Below the pieces are notes generated by a model that saw only the letters and a program-made list of their open reading frames with translations, searched no databases and had not been told where the DNA came from. A stretch of DNA of 64,000 nt, taken from NCBI RefSeq assembly GCF_051465645.1, contig NZ_CP195790.1, positions 434,001 to 498,000 of the forward strand. Reading direction: 5' to 3'. Below, piece after piece: positions 59,309 through 64,000 of this stretch. A program made the position numbers and the translations under genes. Numbering within the stretch: the first letter of the stretch is position 1; the number at the start of each line of letters is the position of its first letter. The stretch is from Planctomicrobium sp051465645 (GTDB lineage Bacteria; Planctomycetota; Planctomycetia; Planctomycetales; Planctomycetaceae).

Positions 59309-60244
59309 ATGAATACTCGTCGCTCGGGATTCACGCTGATCGAGCTTCTGGTTGTTATCGCGATCATTGCCATTTTGATTGCATTGCTACTGCCGGCAGT
59401 GCAACAGGCGAGAGAAGCGGCTCGACGGAGTCAGTGTAAGAATAATCTGAAGCAGTTTGGCCTGGCGCTTCATAACTACCACGACACGTTTTTGCGGTTG
59501 CCTCCTGGCGCGATCACAAGTAACTGGATCGGCTGGGGGACGATGCTGCTCCCTTATATTGACCAGACGCCACTATACCAGAGTATCGGTACCAATAACG
59601 GTTTTAATACGACGTGGACTCAAGCGGCGAATTCCAGCGGTGCCCTGCATGTCAGAGATGTACTCGCAAAAACGCCGCTGTCAGGGTTCCAGTGTCCTTC
59701 CGATACCATGGGGGGGATTAATACACGAATGTACGACTATGCCACGTCCAATTACGTGGCAAATGTTGGCCATTTGTTCGAACCCACTGCAACTGCAGCA
59801 GAGCAGAAGTACGTGGGCCCGTTTCTCATGAATATTTCTATTCCGTTTTCAAAAGTGATTGATGGTTTGACCAATACGGTATTTTTGGGTGAACGTAAGA
59901 CGATTGGCGAAACAGGCACTACTCAACCGAATTATTTTGGTTCTGTGTGGATTGGCCCCATCTCCGCGACAGCTCCAAATAATGTGTTTCCTAAAGCGGC
60001 ATCAAACGGCTGGGCCACCACGACCCAGGGTAGACTTCTGTCCTTGGTCACAGCTCCCATGAGAAACGATCTCTATCTCGTGAATCAGCCGACATACGGC
60101 CAGTCGTTTTCGAGTTTGCATGTTGGAGGAGCTCACTTTCTCTTAGGGGATGGTTCTGTCCGTTTCGTCAGCGAAAACGTTGACCGCACGCTGTATCGCT
60201 CGATAGGCGGATATATGGATGGCGAACTGGTGGGTGAATTCTAG
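59309..60244 (+). CDS. DUF1559 (SBP_bac_10) pseudopilin-like protein 5
   Basis: Family member; from the ATG at 59309 it has 311 residues with the compact leader MNTRRS before GFTLIELL. Upstream in-frame starts (59261, 59132) would add residues foreign to the family. The helix and REAARRSQCKNNLKQFGLAL block are standard. The body has a YDYATSNYVANVGHLF segment and no cysteine pair, unlike proteins 2 to 4. The end is HVGGAHFLLGDGSVRFVSEN and GEF. The lipoprotein partner begins 89 bases later. Confidence 0.9.
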   Translation: MNTRRSGFTLIELLVVIAIIAILIALLLPAVQQAREAARRSQCKNNLKQFGLALHNYHDTFLRLPPGAITSNWIGWGTMLLPYIDQTPLYQSIGTNNGFNTTWTQAANSSGALHVRDVLAKTPLSGFQCPSDTMGGINTRMYDYATSNYVANVGHLFEPTATAAEQKYVGPFLMNISIPFSKVIDGLTNTVFLGERKTIGETGTTQPNYFGSVWIGPISATAPNNVFPKAASNGWATTTQGRLLSLVTAPMRNDLYLVNQPTYGQSFSSLHVGGAHFLLGDGSVRFVSENVDRTLYRSIGGYMDGELVGEF

Positions 60245-60332
60245 TCGAGCCGGATCGAGTGTGTTGACGTATTCATGAGGCGGGACCTGAGGCCGAGGTG
60301 CTTTACAAGGTCGAACTGAGGAGGAGAGAGCG

Positions 60333-60725
60333 TTGTTCACTCGGATGCTGGTTTTGCTGACTGCGATCATTCCTGTGGTTCTTTTGGGGTGTGGTAGTGC
60401 GTCGGATGGTCCGAAGCTTGGTGAAGTGGCAGGCACTGTGAATTTTGATGGAAAGCCGCTGCCAGGAGCAGAGATTCTGTTTCTTCCGGAAGTGGGACGC
60501 GGGTCAGCTGGCTTCACCGACTCTTCGGGGAAGTACATACTTCGATATTCGGAGAATCAGAATGGAGCAGTCGTCGGATCGCATTCGGTGCGAATTACGA
60601 CGAAGCTGCCTGACGATAAGACGAAGAGTGAGATTCTGCCAGAAAAGTATCACAGCAAGTCTGAGCTCTCTTTTCAGGTGAAAGCAGGCCCGAACGTTGC
60701 TGACTTTGAACTGGCTTCGAAGTAA
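60333..60725 (+). CDS. Small lipoprotein paired with DUF1559 protein 5
   Basis: Lipoprotein of 130 residues with the lipobox VLLGC (Cys20). The start is probably the TTG at 60333, which has GAGGAG six bases upstream; an ATG twelve bases later is the alternative. The mature domain reads LGEVAGTVNFDGKPLPGAEI, SSGKYILRYSENQNGAVVGS and a final AGPNVADFELASK, the same pattern as the four other DUF1559-linked lipoproteins. A GCGGCTC/GAGCCGC stem (60759-60791) without U-tract follows. Confidence 0.87.
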   Translation: MFTRMLVLLTAIIPVVLLGCGSASDGPKLGEVAGTVNFDGKPLPGAEILFLPEVGRGSAGFTDSSGKYILRYSENQNGAVVGSHSVRITTKLPDDKTKSEILPEKYHSKSELSFQVKAGPNVADFELASK

Positions 60726-60932
60726 TCACAGGCATTGCCTCTGAGTTTCTGTCCTGATGCGGCTCGCATTGTTCAGCGTTATGTGAGCCGCTGGAATACG
60801 TATCGGGCTGGCTTTATCTGCACCTTCGACTTGAAGTAAGATGCGGCAGTCGGGATAGAACTGTTCCGGCTGCAGCTCATAGGCGTCGAACGCTCAATCT
60901 TGTCTTACTTCAACTGCATGGAGTGCTTACCG

Positions 60933-62048
60933 ATGACGTATCCTCAGATTTCGCGTCGAGGGTTTCTTGGTGTCTCAGCGGCGGGCATTGCTGCCTCGAT
61001 CGTGTCTACGGGTTTTGCACAGAATAATCCGCCAGAATTGCAGTGGTTCGATGTGCGGGATTGGGGACTGGAAGGCAAAGGCTGGACTGACACGAAGAGT
61101 TTCTTCGATCGTCTGCCTGCTCGAGCCGAAGGAAAAGTCCCTGCCCCTGTTTGGAACCTCAGTCGGCACTCTGCGGGGTTGCTGGTCAACTTCCGGTCAG
61201 ACGCTCCGACAATTTGGGTCGACCATGTTGTGACCAAAGGGCCCCCGCATACACAGGACAATATGGCCCCGATCGGTGTGAGCGGTGTCGACCTGTACGC
61301 GACGAATCCAAAGGGAGAGTGGAAGTGGCTGGCGGTAAGTCGGCCAAAAGCAAAAGAAACCAAAGCGGCTCTGATTAGCGAACTGGCTCCGGGCGAGCGC
61401 GATTACCGCTTATATCTGCCTCTGTATAACGGAACCGAATCGCTCAAAATCGGGGTTCCTGCTGGTTCCTCGTTCACAAAAGTCGCTCCACGAACCGAGA
61501 AGCCGATTGTGTTCTATGGAACCTCGATTACGCACGGGGCGAGCGCATCACGACCGGGGATGCCACATCCAGCGATTTTGGGGCGACGACTGGATAAGCC
61601 GGTGATCAATCTCGGATTCTCCGGGAATGGCCGCATGGAGAAGGAAGTCGGCGATTTCCTCATCGAACTTGATCCATGTCTCTATGTGATCGACTGTCTT
61701 CCTAACATGACAGGTGACATTGTCGCTCAACGGTCTGCTCCACTCGTGCGTCAGATTCGTGCTGCTCGACCAGAAACACCAATCGTGCTGGTTGAAGATC
61801 GTACCTATGCCAACGCGGAGTTCCTGCCGGCAACTCAAGCTCGACAGGCAGCAAGCCGCAAGGCTTTTCGGGAAGCCTACAAGACATTGCAGGCTGAAGG
61901 CGTGAAGAAACTCTGGTACATCGAAGGCGAGAAGCTGCTGGGTGAAGATCGAGAAGATACGATCGATAGCTCTCACCCGAACGACCTCGGTTTCTGGCGT
62001 CAGGCAAATGCGATGGAGCCTGTCCTGCGAGAAGCTCTCGGGATGTAA
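60933..62048 (+). CDS. Tat-exported SGNH/GDSL hydrolase
   Basis: Exported hydrolase of 371 residues. From the ATG at 60933 a twin-arginine signal (ISRRGFLGVSAAG) leads to cleavage near GFAQ; an upstream start at 60900 would place eleven odd residues before it. An N-terminal beta-sandwich (about 30-180) precedes the SGNH fold: the block I serine is in FYGTSITHGAS (about 196-206), block II Gly in GFSGNGRM, block III Asn in DCLPNMT, and the block V pair in DSSHPNDLGF. Carbohydrate esterase activity is likely given such proteins in planctomycetes. Ends near a strong terminator. Confidence 0.9.
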   Translation: MTYPQISRRGFLGVSAAGIAASIVSTGFAQNNPPELQWFDVRDWGLEGKGWTDTKSFFDRLPARAEGKVPAPVWNLSRHSAGLLVNFRSDAPTIWVDHVVTKGPPHTQDNMAPIGVSGVDLYATNPKGEWKWLAVSRPKAKETKAALISELAPGERDYRLYLPLYNGTESLKIGVPAGSSFTKVAPRTEKPIVFYGTSITHGASASRPGMPHPAILGRRLDKPVINLGFSGNGRMEKEVGDFLIELDPCLYVIDCLPNMTGDIVAQRSAPLVRQIRAARPETPIVLVEDRTYANAEFLPATQARQAASRKAFREAYKTLQAEGVKKLWYIEGEKLLGEDREDTIDSSHPNDLGFWRQANAMEPVLREALGM

Positions 62049-62096
62049 TCGAACACCGTCGCGTGCTTCGTATGAAAATGAACTGATATTGAACTG

Positions 62097-62135
62097 AATG
62101 AGCCATCCATCATGATCGGGTGGCTCATTTTGTTT
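62097..62135 (+). terminator. Terminator after the SGNH hydrolase
   Basis: Stem AATGAGCCA (62097-62105) / TGGCTCATT (62121-62129), extended by three pairs including one G-U, followed by TTGTTT. Confidence 0.8.
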
Positions 62136-62412
62136 CCTGACTCGCCCGTCAGTGGGGATGGCAGAAACTGCCGGAGTGGAAATCGGGTTCAGGTCGTCAG
62201 GTGATCAAGACGATAATGGCAGTGGGATCGTGCGCGCTCGCCGGAGTTGAGAGATGTCGGGGGCCGCTCACAACGTTGCGTTTGTCCGGGTAGTCTGCTC
62301 TGGCAGATGGCTGAACGTCACTGTTTCATCTGATGAAACTCGGTCTCCGCTGACCTTAAAGCGGCACACTAATTCGAATTTTGCTCTCGATGTCTAACTG
62401 TGAAAAGGCGTG
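62136..62412. other. Upstream region of AAA ATPase gene
   Basis: No gene, repeat or strong hairpin seen; should contain the promoter of the following ATPase gene. Confidence 0.45.
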
Positions 62413-63180
62413 ATGAGTATGGATACCATGGGCGCCATCTCCTCTGAAATGTCTTCATCTTACGCCGATTCACAATCGCGGACTGAGGCTCTGGAACGGC
62501 TACGATATCTTGGGCAGAATGGCCGCAACGGAATTCTGACCGGAACGAGCGGAACCGGAAAAACATGGCTGCTGCAACAGCTGGTCAAGCAATTGCGACG
62601 AGACGGTGTCGCAGTGGCTTATCTGAATTTGAACGGCGTGGGGGGGCCAGAAATCGCCCATCAGTTCGCCGCTCGGCTGGGGCTGGGAGTTTCGTTTCAG
62701 GCTGCCGAATACGAAGTCTGGGCACGTTTGCAGGACTATACCGAAGCTGCGAAACATATTCGCCGACCAATCGCGTTCGTCATTGATCATCTGGATCGGG
62801 CAAAGGAATCTGTCTTCAGCCCGTTGAGTCGGTTGATGGACATGTTTGGCGAACGCTGTTCCTGGTTGTTGGCGTCCAGAGAAATCAATGGAGAACGCCT
62901 GAACACATTTGTCAGTGACCGCAGCTGGTTGCGTGTCGAACTGTTGCCGCTTCTGCCGATGGAATCCGCTCGGGTTCTCAATAAAGTTTCGTCTCAACAG
63001 GCACCTGCGGCAATGTACACAACAGACGGTGTTGTCGCGGCACATGAATTTGCCGCCGGCCGATTGCGTCAGTTGCGGCACCTTGCAGAACTTGCATCGA
63101 TGGCTGCTGAGGTCGAAGAAGTCGACGCCATCACTGGTGAGTTGGTTCGGTCCGTGACAACAGAGATCGCAGGGCGCTAA
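62413..63180 (+). CDS. ExeA/TniB-like AAA family ATPase
   Basis: P-loop ATPase of 255 residues. Walker A is GTSGTGKTW (about 44-52, Lys50), Walker B is IAFVIDHLDRA (about 120-130), and LLASREINGERLNTF is a sensor-like segment. The start ATG at 62413 follows AAAAGG; a GTG three bases before is equally possible. The layout is that of the AAA_22/GspA group used as helper ATPases in secretion (ExeA) or transposition (TniB). No secretion or transposase gene is adjacent, so its partner is unknown. A terminator follows. Confidence 0.82.
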   Translation: MSMDTMGAISSEMSSSYADSQSRTEALERLRYLGQNGRNGILTGTSGTGKTWLLQQLVKQLRRDGVAVAYLNLNGVGGPEIAHQFAARLGLGVSFQAAEYEVWARLQDYTEAAKHIRRPIAFVIDHLDRAKESVFSPLSRLMDMFGERCSWLLASREINGERLNTFVSDRSWLRVELLPLLPMESARVLNKVSSQQAPAAMYTTDGVVAAHEFAAGRLRQLRHLAELASMAAEVEEVDAITGELVRSVTTEIAGR

Positions 63181-63237
63181 TCGGCTCGCTCGCTGATGTG
63201 GGCGGGGATGTTTGAAGTCCATTTCGATTCAATAAGA

Positions 63238-63274
63238 AAGCCAGCTGCAGTACAGCAGGTGGCTTCAGTTTTTT
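63238..63274 (+). terminator. Terminator after the AAA ATPase
   Basis: Stem AAGCCA/TGGCTT with an inner CTG/CAG pairing (63238-63265), followed by CAG and TTTTTT. Confidence 0.75.
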
Positions 63275-63310
63275 GATACAAATTGAAATGAACTGACTGA
63301 GTGGAGCAAC

Positions 63311-64000
63311 CTATTTCATTTTTGGCTCAGTTGCCTTCAGGAGGAATGTTCTTCTCTGATCGGCAAAGCTTTTAAGGCTCAGTTGTGGGCGCCCACCCTG
63401 TTCTCCGCCAGCCGATGACGATGTCGAGGCAACCGCTGCGTGGAATGCAGATGTTGATGACAGCTTTCTGGTGTCCTTCTCAACGGCGTCACTAAGCAGC
63501 TTTGCGTACCCGTCGACTTTGGGACCGAGTTTCTTCCAGTCCAGATCGTTTTGGGCCAGTTCTCGAACATACTTGAGATAGCGCTCTTTCAACTCAGGCA
63601 CTGCCAGCAGTTTGCTGCGAAGCGGCTTTGTCGTGTCAGTCAGGCCGACGAGAGGGTCGAGTTCGATGCCGTTACGTCCCCCGGCCATGCCACCTGGGCC
63701 GCCAGGACCCCCCGGGAATTGACCCCGAGGTCCGCCATCCCGAGGTCCGCCGTCCCGAGGATTTGCTTCGAACTGAGGAGGCCCGTCTCTGCGATCGGCT
63801 CCAGGAGGTGGTCCCGGAGGCCCACCTGGACCGAAGCCGCCACCCGGTCCGAATTCTCCACCTGGAGGTCCACCGCGCATCCCTCCACGTCCGCCGCGCC
63901 CACCCATTCCCGGCGGTCCGCCCATACCGGGGCCGCCAGCGACCTGAAATGACTCGTTGGTATCATGAGGGATGATATGAAACTTGCCTTTTGAATCGCG
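63311..64000 (-). CDS. CotH-like protein, C-terminal end (partial)
   Basis: The frame stays open to the window edge, so the start and most of the protein lie outside; 229 residues are visible. The first 22 (GKFHIIPHDTNESFQVAGG region) resemble the end of the CotH kinase catalytic domain, where a conserved His-Asp-Asn follows the kinase core. Then come about 100 residues of Gly/Pro/Arg low-complexity sequence (GMGGRGGRGGMRGGPPGG and similar), and a helical C-terminal domain starting PLVGLTDTTKPLRSKLLAVP and including YLKYVRELAQNDLDWKKL, typical of the helical tail of CotH proteins. Kinase activity cannot be judged from this part. Confidence 0.7.
   Translation of the reverse strand, partial: RDSKGKFHIIPHDTNESFQVAGGPGMGGPPGMGGRGGRGGMRGGPPGGEFGPGGGFGPGGPPGPPPGADRRDGPPQFEANPRDGGPRDGGPRGQFPGGPGGPGGMAGGRNGIELDPLVGLTDTTKPLRSKLLAVPELKERYLKYVRELAQNDLDWKKLGPKVDGYAKLLSDAVEKDTRKLSSTSAFHAAVASTSSSAGGEQGGRPQLSLKSFADQRRTFLLKATEPKMK

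Noticed and set aside
6722..60244. Near-identical DNA blocks in the DUF1559 genes considered as recombination repeats or CRISPR-like spacing
   Set aside because: The similarity is explained by the conserved prepilin-like coding sequence; spacing is irregular and there is no spacer-repeat structure.

Overview
The window looks like a chromosomal segment of a Planctomycetales bacterium (Planctomycetaceae-like). The clearest sign is six genes for DUF1559 proteins, the pseudopilin-like family that is hugely expanded in planctomycetes, each starting with a prepilin-type FTLIELLVVIAIIAIL segment (one is divergent). Tat-exported Gfo/Idh and SGNH proteins, a formylglycine-generating enzyme, a CotH-like protein end, an ELM1-family protein, Kdo transferase (outer membrane) and DUF3592 proteins fit the same assignment. 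No rRNA, tRNA, CRISPR array or prophage was found.

Layout. 0-6.3 kb: a secreted Asn-rich protein, beta-carbonic anhydrase, a Tat-exported oxidoreductase, an isochorismatase-like hydrolase and an orphan FtsX/MacB-type permease. 6.7-8.3 kb: first DUF1559 plus lipoprotein pair. 8.4-12.2 kb: NhaA antiporter with a compact structured leader, then a leftward marR-pirin-azoR operon with TTTACATGTAAA operators. 12.5-15.8 kb: glycogen phosphorylase overlapping a HEAT-repeat protein. 16.2-20.7 kb: NarL-type regulator, IF-1, RNase HI and RecG. 20.8-22.3 kb: second DUF1559/lipoprotein pair (minus strand). 22.7-32.8 kb: DUF3592 protein, MMPL exporter, a giant TPR protein with a TolQ/ExbB-type channel, and ELM1. 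32.8-33.4 kb: no protein gene but a strongly folded RNA with its own terminator. 33.4-35.8 kb: NUDIX, MazG and an esterase. 36.3-38.0 kb: third pair. 38.0-43.9 kb: a small accessory island with three copies of a 137-bp palindromic repeat, one interrupted by an intact IS4-type element, a divergent DUF1559 gene, and hypothetical genes. 44-51.6 kb: housekeeping and envelope genes (FGE, KdtA, SDR, CCA tRNA nucleotidyltransferase). 52-53.7 and 59.3-60.7 kb: fourth and fifth DUF1559/lipoprotein pairs, separated by TrpG/PabA, MEKHLA, Dabb, CvpA-like and DUF420 genes. 60.9-64 kb: SGNH hydrolase, AAA ATPase and the C-terminal end of a CotH-like protein cut by the window edge.

The most unusual features are (i) the unassigned RNA at about 33040-33368, which contains at least six perfect or near-perfect helices, a ten-base perfect Shine-Dalgarno sequence in front of a 14-codon reading frame whose stop codon is the loop of a hairpin, and a 15-bp terminator; (ii) the 137-bp repeat whose two hairpins carry mutually complementary 12-base loops; (iii) the five-fold repeated DUF1559 + lipoprotein gene pair; and (iv) the MarR operator set, with one orphan site next to nhaA.

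All family names come from reading motifs by eye; no database search was possible.
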